A program made the translations under genes and the position numbers. 11,919 nucleotides of DNA, from contig JAZQRT010000115.1 of assembly GCA_045629725.1 (NCBI GenBank), forward strand, positions 1 through 11,919. Direction: 5' to 3'. Each line of letters starts with the position of its first letter. The stretch's first letter is position 1. This document shows, one piece after another, positions 1-7,442 of the stretch. Under the pieces are notes generated by a model. The model made no database searches and had not been told where the DNA came from. It saw nothing but the letters and a program-made list of their open reading frames with translations. The DNA comes from SIG714 sp045629725. Its GTDB lineage: Bacteria; Bacillota; Clostridia; Oscillospirales; CAG-272.

Positions 1-44
1 GCATTTTGTCGTATTGTTTTTATCCATTATATCTGTAAACATTA

Positions 45-73
45 TTGACTTTGGCTTAATTTTGTGTTATCAT
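45..73 (+). promoter_or_regulatory. Probable sigma-A promoter of the radical SAM cassette
   Basis: TTGACT (45-50) and TATCAT (68-73) are separated by exactly 17 bases, five of six and five of six matches to the housekeeping consensus. The start codon of the radical SAM gene lies 40 bases downstream. A TGAGGT ribosome binding site (103-108) sits five bases before that ATG. No operator is recognisable. Confidence 0.6.
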
Positions 74-112
74 TAATATGATAAATAACAAACATTTCAA
101 CCTGAGGTTAAT

Positions 113-1333
113 ATGATAGATTATACAACTAACCCCATAGATATAGTAGATGATAACAGAAATTGGGTTTCATCCTTTCGATATGAGCCTTACTTAAAAA
201 AGTGGTTCTACATTGAACCTACAATGAAAGGAACTGTTAGATTAGTGGACGAAACTGATGTACCTCAAGAAATATTAAATATTGCTGACAAAGAAGAAAC
301 ACATTATGAAAACTCCTATCAGGCACCACTGAAACTTCAAATACAATTAAATACATCATGTAACTATAGATGTAAAATGTGTTACGTATCACCAGAGCTT
401 CAAAACAAAAAACTGTCCATTGAAACTCTTAAAAAAATATTTGTTGAAGCAAAAAACATCGGTGTAGTACGCGTTAATTTTGTCGGTGGCGAAATATTTA
501 TGCGTAGAGACATACAAGAAATTATTTCTCTAGCTCAACAAAACAATTTATTAACTTCCTGTATTACTAATGGAATTATTCCTGGAAAAAATATCGACAA
601 CTACAAAGTTCTACTTGAATCTATGTATATGGTACAAATATCATGTAATGGAATTGGAAATAGTTATAATAACGAGCATGGACTTGTCTGTTGGGAATCA
701 GCCAAAAATTGTATTGCAAATGTTGTACGTACTGTCAAAGCATCTATTTTATCTTATGTTATCACAGACGAAAATGTTGATGACATTCCTGCTTTTATTG
801 AATTTGCTATTGAAATAAAACCAACTATTATTAAATTTGGAACAGTATGTTGGTCGGGTAAATCATTTAATAAAGGAACAATGCTATACTATTCATCGAC
901 ATTAGAAAAAGCAAAAACACACATAAATAACGCAAGAAAAAAACACCCTCAATTACATATACAAAGTCAAATCGACGAAGGTGAAGAAACCCCGTTATGG
1001 GAAGATTATACTAACGGATATCGCCCGTATGAATTTTATTTTTCACCTGAAAGTAGAGATGGATTATATTTAAACGCAATAGGTAAATATTATCCGTTTC
1101 CGTTGTTATCCGATAATCCTAATTTTTGCTTAGGAGATATTTCAGATGGTCTACTTAACATTTGGAACACAAGCAATATATTGAAAAAATTGCGCGTTGT
1201 CAGCTTTAAAGATACTGCTTGTGGAAAATTAGGTTGTACCAAGCCATGTGGACTATGGAACAGATCTTACGCAATCGCTTGGAGCGGTGACATCTATGGC
1301 AAAGTCCCCTGCAAATTGACCAATTGGAATTAA
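113..1333 (+). CDS. Radical SAM/SPASM-like peptide-modifying enzyme
   Basis: This 406-residue protein is a radical SAM enzyme. The cluster-binding motif CNYRCKMC places Cys83, Cys87 and Cys90 in the classical CxxxCxxC spacing, and VGGEIFMRRD (from residue 124) is the GGE motif that contacts S-adenosylmethionine. The C-terminal part carries Cys339, Cys370, Cys375, Cys379 and Cys400 around a FCLGDISDGL segment and GDIYGKVPC, the layout of a SPASM or twitch domain that holds auxiliary iron-sulfur clusters. In the known families this architecture installs thioether, carbon-carbon or similar crosslinks in ribosomally made peptides, or activates other enzymes. Residues 1-75 precede the barrel and could bind a leader peptide, but no domain is recognised there. 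The 27-codon ORF downstream, with its own strong ribosome binding site, is the natural substrate candidate. Codon use is clearly AT-richer than in valS or the genes after it, suggesting acquisition. The fold is well supported; the substrate and chemistry are inference. Confidence 0.88.
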   Translation: MIDYTTNPIDIVDDNRNWVSSFRYEPYLKKWFYIEPTMKGTVRLVDETDVPQEILNIADKEETHYENSYQAPLKLQIQLNTSCNYRCKMCYVSPELQNKKLSIETLKKIFVEAKNIGVVRVNFVGGEIFMRRDIQEIISLAQQNNLLTSCITNGIIPGKNIDNYKVLLESMYMVQISCNGIGNSYNNEHGLVCWESAKNCIANVVRTVKASILSYVITDENVDDIPAFIEFAIEIKPTIIKFGTVCWSGKSFNKGTMLYYSSTLEKAKTHINNARKKHPQLHIQSQIDEGEETPLWEDYTNGYRPYEFYFSPESRDGLYLNAIGKYYPFPLLSDNPNFCLGDISDGLLNIWNTSNILKKLRVVSFKDTACGKLGCTKPCGLWNRSYAIAWSGDIYGKVPCKLTNWN

Positions 1334-1395
1334 CAAATCGATTAGTCTGAAAGGTGTTAGGCTAAAAAAATATTTTTCAAGAAAGGAGAGCAATC

Positions 1396-1479
1396 ATGAA
1401 AAAGATCATCAAAATTAAAATCTCCAAGCCCCAAGGAAAAGATGTATCATTGTGTTCTCAAGCAGTTACCGATGATTAA
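1396..1479 (+). CDS. Candidate 27-residue RiPP precursor peptide
   Basis: A short ORF starts with MKKIIKIKIS, continues with a KPQGKD segment, and ends QAVTDD. It has one cysteine (Cys20, within SLCS). A strong ribosome binding site, AAAGGAGAG, lies at 1382-1390, five bases before the ATG, and a perfect terminator follows seven bases after the stop, so the ORF is tightly framed by expression signals. It lies 62 bases after the radical SAM gene with no terminator in between. A lysine/isoleucine-rich front (possible leader) and a polar back half with a single Cys (possible core) fit a substrate of a SPASM-type maturase, for example a single thioether from Cys20 to a nearby residue. No known precursor family is recognised and there is no Gly-Gly leader site. 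It could instead be an unmodified signalling peptide. The gene itself is likely real; its role is inferred from its neighbour. Confidence 0.62.
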   Translation: MKKIIKIKISKPQGKDVSLCSQAVTDD

Positions 1480-1486
1480 CCCCTCG

Positions 1487-1524
1487 ATAAGCAATCGACT
1501 TTAAAACTCGATTGCTTATTTTGC
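1487..1524 (+). terminator. Rho-independent terminator of the radical SAM cassette
   Basis: ATAAGCAATCGA (1487-1498) pairs perfectly with TCGATTGCTTAT (1508-1519) across a nine-base loop, and a T-rich run follows. It separates the cassette from the tRNA promoter downstream. Confidence 0.88.
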
Positions 1525-1564
1525 TATTTGTTGCAAAATCAATTAAAAAAGTATAAAAAATCCC

Positions 1565-1593
1565 TTGACAAATACAAAAGGTAGTGGTATAAT
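1565..1593 (+). promoter_or_regulatory. Full-consensus sigma-A promoter of tRNA-Val (and probably valS)
   Basis: TTGACA (1565-1570) and TATAAT (1588-1593) are both perfect consensus hexamers with a 17-base spacer. The mature tRNA begins 12 bases after the -10 box, so transcription should start only a few bases before it. No terminator hairpin is visible between the tRNA and the T-box leader, so this promoter may also drive valS. Confidence 0.92.
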
Positions 1594-1604
1594 CTCTATG
1601 GTAT

Positions 1605-1680
1605 GGAAGCATAGCTCAGTTGGGAGAGCATCTGCCTTACAAGCAGAGGGTCATAGGTTCGAGCCCTATTGTTTCCACCA
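1605..1680 (+). tRNA. tRNA-Val (anticodon UAC)
   Basis: The 76 bases fold as a standard cloverleaf: acceptor GGAAGCA pairs with TGTTTCC, the D arm is GCTC/GAGC, the anticodon stem is TCTGC/GCAGA around loop CTTACAA, and the T arm is ATAGG/CCTAT around TTCGAGC. The anticodon is TAC at 1638-1640, reading GUA and, if the wobble uridine is modified, other GUN codons. The discriminator is A and the CCA end is encoded. A consensus promoter lies directly upstream and the valS T-box leader begins about 20 bases downstream, so the tRNA may be cut from a transcript shared with its own synthetase gene. Confidence 0.97.
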
Positions 1681-1699
1681 TTTTTATTTTAATATCAAA

Positions 1700-1930
1700 G
1701 CTATGATGAAGAGTAGTAGGTTGCGTGACGGCATACAGAGAGAAGATGGTTGGTGAAAATCTTTTGTCGGCGCTACCGAAGTCGCTTCTGAGCGCGAAAA
1801 GAAAGGCATCTGCCCAGTAGACTTCGCCGATGTGAAACATCGTTAAAAGCTTCGTAAAGTGCGCTTTTTTGCGAACTTAGGTGGTACCGCGGTAATTCGC
1901 CCTAAGACGATCGTCTTAGGGCTTTTTTGT
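1700..1930 (+). promoter_or_regulatory. T-box riboswitch leader of valS, specifier GUC
   Basis: The leader senses uncharged tRNA-Val and controls read-through into valS. The lower stem I pairs GAAG (1708-1711) with CTTC (1785-1788). The specifier loop shows AGTA on the 5' side and GAA followed by GTC (1781-1783), a valine codon, then a purine. Stem I continues as GGT-T-GCGTGAC against GTCGGCGC-T-ACC and has the conserved AGAGA and GGTTGGTGAAA loop (1748-1758) closed by AAGAT/ATCTT. A stem III hairpin pairs CGATGT (1828-1833) with ACATCG (1837-1842). The T-box sequence AGGTGGTACCGCGG is at 1879-1892, with TGGT available to pair with the ACCA end of the tRNA. CTTAGG (1876-1881) can pair with CCTAAG (1901-1906) as antiterminator. 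The GUC specifier calls for tRNA-Val(GAC), not the UAC tRNA encoded just upstream. Confidence 0.95.
1899..1928 (+). terminator. Regulated terminator of the valS T-box
   Basis: A perfect inverted repeat, GCCCTAAGACGA with TCGTCTTAGGGC (1899-1922), is followed by six T residues. Its left arm is the same CCTAAG that the antiterminator needs, so the two structures exclude each other. Uncharged tRNA-Val is expected to favour read-through. Confidence 0.93.
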
Positions 1931-1967
1931 ATTAAATTTTAATTATTAACATAAATGGAGTGATATC

Positions 1968-4352
1968 ATGGAAGAATTTGAAAAAAGATACGACGGTCTG
2001 ACCGTCGAAAAAAATATTCAGAAATATTGGGAAGAAAACAAGATCTACGAGTTCAAGCCCGATAATTCAAAGAAGATCTATTCGATCGACACACCTCCCC
2101 CCACAGTAAGCGGAAGCCTTCACATCGGTCACATTTTCAGCTATACACAGGCTGAAATGATCGCAAGATACAAGAGAATGCAGGGCTTCAACCTTTTCTA
2201 TCCCTTTGGATTTGACGATAACGGACTTCCTTCCGAGCGTCTTGTAGAAAAGGAATCCGGCATCAAGGCAAGAGATCTTTCAAGAGGCGAGTTCTGCAAG
2301 AAGTGTGTTGAAACAACACAGAAGTATGAGGCAGAATTCAAGGATCTTTGGAAGACCATGGGATTTTCCTGCGACTGGAATCTTCAGTATTCCACAGTAA
2401 GCGATAACTCACAGAAGCTTTCGCAGCGTTCATTCATCGACCTTGCAAAGAAGGGGCACGCATATATCAAGGAATCCCCCGTTCTTTGGTGTACAGAGTG
2501 CCGTACTTCAATTGCACAGGCAGAGCTTGATACACAGGAGATCGACTCCACGTTTAACTATATTCCCTTCACTATCGAAGGAAACGTTCTTGAGATCGCA
2601 ACAACAAGACCCGAGCTTCTTTACGGTGTTGTGTGCGTATTTGTTAATCCCGAGGACGAAAGATACAAGCACCTTGTGGGTAAATCAGTCAAGGTTCCTC
2701 TTTATGATTTTGAGGTTCCCCTTCTCACAGACGAAAAGGTAGCTCTTGACAAGGGTACAGGCGCCGTAATGTGCGCTACCTTCGGTGATACAACCGACTC
2801 CGAGTGGGTTGAAAAGTACGGACTCCCCTACAAAAAGGTGATCCTCCCCGACGGAACCATTGCCGAGGACGTTCCCTATATCGCAGGAATGAAGGTCAAG
2901 GGAGCAAGAAAAGAAATTATCAGACTTCTTGACGAAAAGGGACTTCTTATAAAGTCAGAAAAGCTCTCACACATGGTATCCGTTCATGAAAGATGCGGAA
3001 CAGAAGTTGAGATCATCCCCTCAAAGCAGTGGTATATCGACGTGCTTTCAAAGAAGAAGGAGCTTCTTGAGGCAGGAGATAAGATCAAGTGGCATCCCGC
3101 CCACATGAAGAACCGCTACACAGTTTGGGTTGAAAACCTTAAGTGGGACTGGTGTATCTCCCGTCAGCGTTATTTCGGAGTACCCTTCCCTGTTTGGTAC
3201 TGTGAAAAGTGCGGCAAGCCCCACTTCGCAACAGAGGAAATGCTTCCTGTAAATCCCCTTGAAGTGAATTACGAAGGAACCTGCGAGTGCGGTGGCACAA
3301 CATTTACTCCCGAAAGCGCAGTTCTTGACACATGGGCAACCTCATCCATCTCTCCCCTCATCAACGAGGACACAGCAAAGAGATACGGCATCGAGGAAGG
3401 CTTTATGCCCATGAGCATGAGAACACAGGCTCATGAGATCATCAGAACATGGGCGTTCTACACAATTGCAAAGAGCCTTTACCATACAGGAGATATTCCG
3501 TGGAACGACACAATGATCTGCGGATTCGTTCTTGCCAAGCCCGGTGAAAAGATAAGTAAATCCAAGGGTAACTCCAAGCTTACACCTCAGGCGCTTATCG
3601 AAACCTACTCTGCAGACATCATCAGATATTGGTCCGCAAGTGCAAGGCTGGGAACCGACACATACTTCGATCAACAGGAGATGCAGGACGCATCCAAGCG
3701 CCTTATCACAAAGCTTTGGAACTCCTCAAAATTCGTTCTTTCCCACCTTCAGGACTTCGATCCCTCCTACACCCCCACAGTATCCAAGCCCATTGACCGT
3801 TGGATCGTTGAGCGTACCAATGAAGCAGTTCTCGAGGCTAAAAAGTGGCTCGATCAGTACGAGATCGGACTTGCAAGAAAGGTGATCGACGACCTGTTCT
3901 GGAAGGATCTTTGCGACAACTATATTGAATTTGTAAAAGACAGACTCTACAAGCCCGAGGTTCACGGTGCAGAGGAAAGAAAGTCAGCACAGAAGGCTAT
4001 CTACTATTGTCTTTTCAACATTCTCAAGATGTACTCCATCTACATTCCCCACATCACAGAATATATCTATCTCAAGGGCTTCAAGGACTTTGAGGGAGAT
4101 ATGTCCATCCATCTCACAAATTGGGTAGCTCCCGAGTCCGTTGACGAAAAGCTCCTCAAGTTCGGTGAAGAATTCAAGGACGTTGTTATGGAGATGAGAA
4201 AATACAAGTCCGAAAACAACCTTTCAATGAAAACAGAGCTTGAAAGCCTCACCGTTTGCGGCTCTGCTGAATTTGAAGAATTCTTCAAGGAAACCGAGAA
4301 GGATTTGATCGCATGTTCAAGCGCACTCAAGATCGTTTATGATCTTAAATAA
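1968..4352 (+). CDS. valS: Valine--tRNA ligase
   Basis: This class I aminoacyl-tRNA synthetase joins valine to tRNA-Val in the cytoplasm. The N-terminal catalytic motif reads SLHIGH (His52-His55) after the ValRS-type segment DTPPPTVSG, and the second motif is KISKS (528-532). The editing domain carries TTRPELL (212-218). Two cysteine clusters, Cys175/Cys178 and Cys412/Cys415/Cys439/Cys441, look like zinc ribbons. At 794 residues it is shorter than usual bacterial ValRS (about 880 or more), and the C-terminus shows no long coiled-coil arm, which fits the compact 'type 2' form known from archaea and some bacteria. The ATG follows TGGAGTG by about five bases. Identity is confirmed by the valine T-box and neighbouring tRNA-Val. 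The degV gene follows after 40 bases without a terminator. IleRS and LeuRS are less likely on these motifs. Confidence 0.95.
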   Translation: MEEFEKRYDGLTVEKNIQKYWEENKIYEFKPDNSKKIYSIDTPPPTVSGSLHIGHIFSYTQAEMIARYKRMQGFNLFYPFGFDDNGLPSERLVEKESGIKARDLSRGEFCKKCVETTQKYEAEFKDLWKTMGFSCDWNLQYSTVSDNSQKLSQRSFIDLAKKGHAYIKESPVLWCTECRTSIAQAELDTQEIDSTFNYIPFTIEGNVLEIATTRPELLYGVVCVFVNPEDERYKHLVGKSVKVPLYDFEVPLLTDEKVALDKGTGAVMCATFGDTTDSEWVEKYGLPYKKVILPDGTIAEDVPYIAGMKVKGARKEIIRLLDEKGLLIKSEKLSHMVSVHERCGTEVEIIPSKQWYIDVLSKKKELLEAGDKIKWHPAHMKNRYTVWVENLKWDWCISRQRYFGVPFPVWYCEKCGKPHFATEEMLPVNPLEVNYEGTCECGGTTFTPESAVLDTWATSSISPLINEDTAKRYGIEEGFMPMSMRTQAHEIIRTWAFYTIAKSLYHTGDIPWNDTMICGFVLAKPGEKISKSKGNSKLTPQALIETYSADIIRYWSASARLGTDTYFDQQEMQDASKRLITKLWNSSKFVLSHLQDFDPSYTPTVSKPIDRWIVERTNEAVLEAKKWLDQYEIGLARKVIDDLFWKDLCDNYIEFVKDRLYKPEVHGAEERKSAQKAIYYCLFNILKMYSIYIPHITEYIYLKGFKDFEGDMSIHLTNWVAPESVDEKLLKFGEEFKDVVMEMRKYKSENNLSMKTELESLTVCGSAEFEEFFKETEKDLIACSSALKIVYDLK

Positions 4353-4392
4353 ACCGGGCATACCGCATAATATAAAAATTCGGAGGTAAGAT

Positions 4393-5295
4393 ATGAATTA
4401 TAAGATAATCGCAGACTCAAGCTCCAACATCAGAAGACATGAATTCCCCTACGAATGCCTCACCGTACCGCTTAAGATCGGCACAGATGAAAAGGAATTT
4501 ACAGACAACAATGAACTTGAAATCGAGGATATGCTCGTATATCTTGAAAACTACTCAGGAAAATCCTCCACATCATGCCCCAATGTTTCAGACTTCGTTG
4601 AAGCATTCGGTGACGCAGAAAATATCTTTTGCGTAACCATAACAAGCGCACTTTCAGGCAGCTATAATGCCGCTTGTGCCGCTAAAGAAGAATATGAAGA
4701 AATGCACCCCAAGCGTCATGTTTGTGTAATCGACTCCCTTTCTACAGGTCCCGAAATGAAGCTCATTGTTGAAAAACTGAGAGAGCTTATTTCTGCGGGT
4801 AAGAATTTTGATGAGATCTGCCTTGATATTGCAGAATATCAGAAAAACACAGCTCTCATGTTCTCTCTTGAATCTCTCAAGAACCTTGCAAATAACGGCA
4901 GAGTAAGCCACATGACTGCAAGACTTGCAGGAGCACTCGGAATCAGAATCGTTGCAAAAGCAAGTGACAAGGGAACGATAGAAACCATCACCAAGAGCCG
5001 CGGAGAAAAGAAAGCGATCGAGGATATTATCAAAAGCATGCTCCTTCGCGGATACAACGGAGGCAAGGTAAGAATCGACCACTGCTTCAATTCCGTTGCC
5101 GCAAACGTATTGAAGGAAAAACTTCTTGCTAAGTTTGAGGATGCCGATATCGTTGTGGGAAGATCATACGGTCTTTGCTCATTCTATGCAGAGCGCGGCG
5201 GACTTCTCGTAGGATTTGAGGCTAACACAGAGCTTCCCGAAGCAGACAACGAAGAAGTTGAAGTAACCGAAACATCAGAAAGCACCGAAGAATAA
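4393..5295 (+). CDS. DegV family (fatty acid-binding) protein
   Basis: The 300-residue protein has the DegV signature segments in order: IIADSSSN (5-12), TSCPN (60-64), VTITSALSGSYNAA (81-94), VIDS (112-115) and FSLESLKNLANNGRVS (157-172). DegV proteins bind a single fatty acid; in Gram-positive bacteria the related FakB proteins present exogenous fatty acids to the kinase FakA for phosphorylation. No fakA-like gene is visible here, so that role is only family knowledge. The last 20 or so residues are strongly acidic (ending TETSESTEE), an extension beyond the usual fold. A GGAGG site (4382-4386) precedes the ATG by six bases. It probably shares the valS transcript and is followed by a terminator. 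Confidence 0.9.
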   Translation: MNYKIIADSSSNIRRHEFPYECLTVPLKIGTDEKEFTDNNELEIEDMLVYLENYSGKSSTSCPNVSDFVEAFGDAENIFCVTITSALSGSYNAACAAKEEYEEMHPKRHVCVIDSLSTGPEMKLIVEKLRELISAGKNFDEICLDIAEYQKNTALMFSLESLKNLANNGRVSHMTARLAGALGIRIVAKASDKGTIETITKSRGEKKAIEDIIKSMLLRGYNGGKVRIDHCFNSVAANVLKEKLLAKFEDADIVVGRSYGLCSFYAERGGLLVGFEANTELPEADNEEVEVTETSESTEE

Positions 5296-5311
5296 TAAAT
5301 TCCTACATGAA

Positions 5312-5349
5312 ATATTCCGATGTTCAAAGGAGCATCGGAATATCTTTTT
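5312..5349 (+). terminator. Terminator after degV
   Basis: ATATTCCGATG (5312-5322) pairs perfectly with CATCGGAATAT (5333-5343), followed by CTTTTT. It closes the valS-degV unit. Confidence 0.88.
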
Positions 5350-5401
5350 GAATGGGACTTTCCCACAATGTGAATTTTAGGTGAAAAATACATGAAATCA
5401 C

Positions 5402-5430
5402 TTGACTTTCACACAAAAAATTGATAAATT
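5402..5430 (+). promoter_or_regulatory. Possible promoter of the lipoprotein-phosphatase unit
   Basis: TTGACT (5402-5407) is followed after 17 bases by TAAATT (5425-5430), a moderate -10 box. A very AT-rich stretch with other -10-like hexamers extends to about 5446, so the exact -10 is uncertain. The location between the degV terminator and the next start codon supports a promoter here. Confidence 0.5.
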
Positions 5431-5462
5431 ATATGTATTATAAAATACCAATTGGAGGATAA

Positions 5463-7442
5463 ATGATGAAAAGAATCATCGCACTTTTACTTGCGGCGGT
5501 TTGTTTGTTTTCTTTCGTGGCATGCCAATCAAGCGATTCAAATGAAACAGCAACTCCCCAAACACCTGAAATCTACAGCATGAAGATCCTTTCCATAAAC
5601 GGAGAGGATATCACATATGAATTTTACAGATATTATTATTTGTTTGTAAAAAATTCCTACGAGGAAAGCGGAACGGAAGTAACGGAAGAAGATATCAAGG
5701 AAGACGTTCTCAACAAACTCCTTTATGATGCCGCAGTTCATAAGCTTCTTGCAAAATACTCTCAGTCCCTCACAGACGAGGAGATCAAGGAATGTGAAGA
5801 ATACGTAGCGATGTACGTTACTGCCTACGGTAACGTTTTTGAAAGCCAGCTCGAAAGTGAAATGAATATGACTATCAACGTATTCACCAAAATGACCTTG
5901 AACGAAATGGCGTACAACAAGCTCTACACATACCTTGCAGAGGAAAGCAACGGCAAGATCGATTTTTCAGACAGCGCTGTTACTGAATACATGAAGAATT
6001 TCAAAGCAGGTATGCACCTTATTCTTTCCGTAAGCAACGAAAAGGACGATGCAGAGAAAAAAGCTCTTATGGAAAAGCTTTATAAGATAGCAGAGCTCGA
6101 CTCCGCTTTTGCACCCATTATGAAGCTTCATAATCTCCGTCAGGACCTTAAGGAAACAGAGGCTTCTCTTGAGGAGATAAATAAACAGATACAGGACGGA
6201 AAAACCTCCGACGAGCTTTCCGCAACCCTTAAGACTCTTGCAGCGCAGATCAGCTCACTCAGCGCAAAGATCACAGAGGAACAGAACAAGATCAACATTG
6301 CCGAGTGTCTGGGCTCCTATATGGAAAAGCTTGAGATATACAAGGAAGAGATAAAGAAAGATATCGAGTCCCTTGCAAACTCAAATGACGCTTCCCTTCT
6401 TGCATCCCTTAACTCAGAAGATACAAAGAGCCTTGCAAAAACAGTATGTTCCTCAGTTGTTACCGTTGCAGAAGAAAAGCTTGGAAATAAGATCCTTGAC
6501 CTTGCAAACAACAAGGACAATTACGGCTGGTTCCCCACAGACTTTACCGAAGCTGTTAAGAGCTTTGATAAAACCTCATCCCTTGAAAATGCAAATAAAA
6601 TGCTTGAAATTTTCAACGGCAACACCGAGCTCAAATCCGACAAGACCGTAACTGCTATCATGACCCGCTTCACAAACCTCGTAACTCTTATGACCGAAGG
6701 TAAAACCACGGGCGAATACCTTGAGGCTATCCGCGGACTTAACGGAAGCTACGAAATCTCCGTTGATATTTATGAAAAGTCCATGCTCTACCTCAGTGCG
6801 AGGGATGCTAAGGCAACTGCAGCAGAGCTTTCAACACAAAGTACTGACGTTTATACAAGCCTTGAGGCAGCTTTTGCCGTTCTTTCTGCACCCGTAACGA
6901 CCTTTGAGGAGCTCGTTATTGCGTACAGTGAAGACTATGAAGCAGAAAGCGGTTCCGTTGTATTCTACCTCAAACAAGAGGATCTTATCAATGAACTCCG
7001 TGACGCAACAAAGGACCTTCAGGCAGGAGAAATGACAGAAATCGTTAAATCTTCAATCGGTTACCACATTCTCAAGCTTACAGAACCTGATGTCGAATAT
7101 TTCAAGAAAAACGAGTATGTTTATTATGTACTCGAAGACACGATAAATTCCGAAAGTCCCAACGTTGAGTACAAAACAGAGGATGTTTATTCCTCTATCA
7201 ACAACGAAAAAATAAAGGAATTTGAAAACGAGCTTACATCACAGAAAAATGCCATCGCAGCGGCAGGATCATCATCAAACAAGACAAGCAATAATGATAA
7301 CACGGTTCTCTGGACCATCGTTATTATGGCGATCACCATTGCCGTTGTGGGTGTTCTTGCAGTACTCATTATCACCGCAAGCAAAAACGAGCCTGAAAAG
7401 AGCACACCCTCAAAATCAAAAAAACACACTAAAAAGAAATAA
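5463..7442 (+). CDS. Foldase-like lipoprotein with interrupted parvulin segments and C-terminal membrane anchor
   Basis: The protein begins with a short basic stretch, a hydrophobic core and SFVAC, a plausible lipobox with the lipidated Cys21. The next region, SINGEDITYEFYRYY (from 44), resembles the helical N-terminal part of SurA/PrsA-type foldases. Parvulin-like pieces follow but are dispersed: MHLIL (184-188), GWFP with a following FTEAV (355-365), then FEELVIAYSED (481-491), GEMTEIV (522-528) and GYHILKL (533-539). Between the first and later pieces lie about 280 mostly helical residues, including a probable coiled coil (223-300). Near the C-terminus a hydrophobic helix (about 615-637) is followed by a Lys-rich tail, giving a second membrane anchor. 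A role in folding secreted proteins is inferred; activity is uncertain because the domain is broken up. Two adjacent ATG codons (5463 and 5466) follow GGAGG; the second has the better spacing. The next gene overlaps by one base. Confidence 0.75.
   Translation: MMKRIIALLLAAVCLFSFVACQSSDSNETATPQTPEIYSMKILSINGEDITYEFYRYYYLFVKNSYEESGTEVTEEDIKEDVLNKLLYDAAVHKLLAKYSQSLTDEEIKECEEYVAMYVTAYGNVFESQLESEMNMTINVFTKMTLNEMAYNKLYTYLAEESNGKIDFSDSAVTEYMKNFKAGMHLILSVSNEKDDAEKKALMEKLYKIAELDSAFAPIMKLHNLRQDLKETEASLEEINKQIQDGKTSDELSATLKTLAAQISSLSAKITEEQNKINIAECLGSYMEKLEIYKEEIKKDIESLANSNDASLLASLNSEDTKSLAKTVCSSVVTVAEEKLGNKILDLANNKDNYGWFPTDFTEAVKSFDKTSSLENANKMLEIFNGNTELKSDKTVTAIMTRFTNLVTLMTEGKTTGEYLEAIRGLNGSYEISVDIYEKSMLYLSARDAKATAAELSTQSTDVYTSLEAAFAVLSAPVTTFEELVIAYSEDYEAESGSVVFYLKQEDLINELRDATKDLQAGEMTEIVKSSIGYHILKLTEPDVEYFKKNEYVYYVLEDTINSESPNVEYKTEDVYSSINNEKIKEFENELTSQKNAIAAAGSSSNKTSNNDNTVLWTIVIMAITIAVVGVLAVLIITASKNEPEKSTPSKSKKHTKKK

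Noticed and set aside
1480..1680. Attachment-site duplication of the tRNA-Val 3' end flanking the radical SAM cassette
   Set aside because: No second copy of the tRNA 3' end was found in bases 1-1560 and no integrase is present.
1565..1756. A 63-codon open frame running through the tRNA gene
   Set aside because: It spans the tRNA promoter, tRNA-Val and the start of the T-box leader, all well supported, so it is not a gene.
1845..1870. AAAAGC/GCTTTT with a T run inside the T-box leader as an extra terminator
   Set aside because: The stem is weak, and the segment better fits the stem III to antiterminator linker; the real terminator is at 1899-1928.
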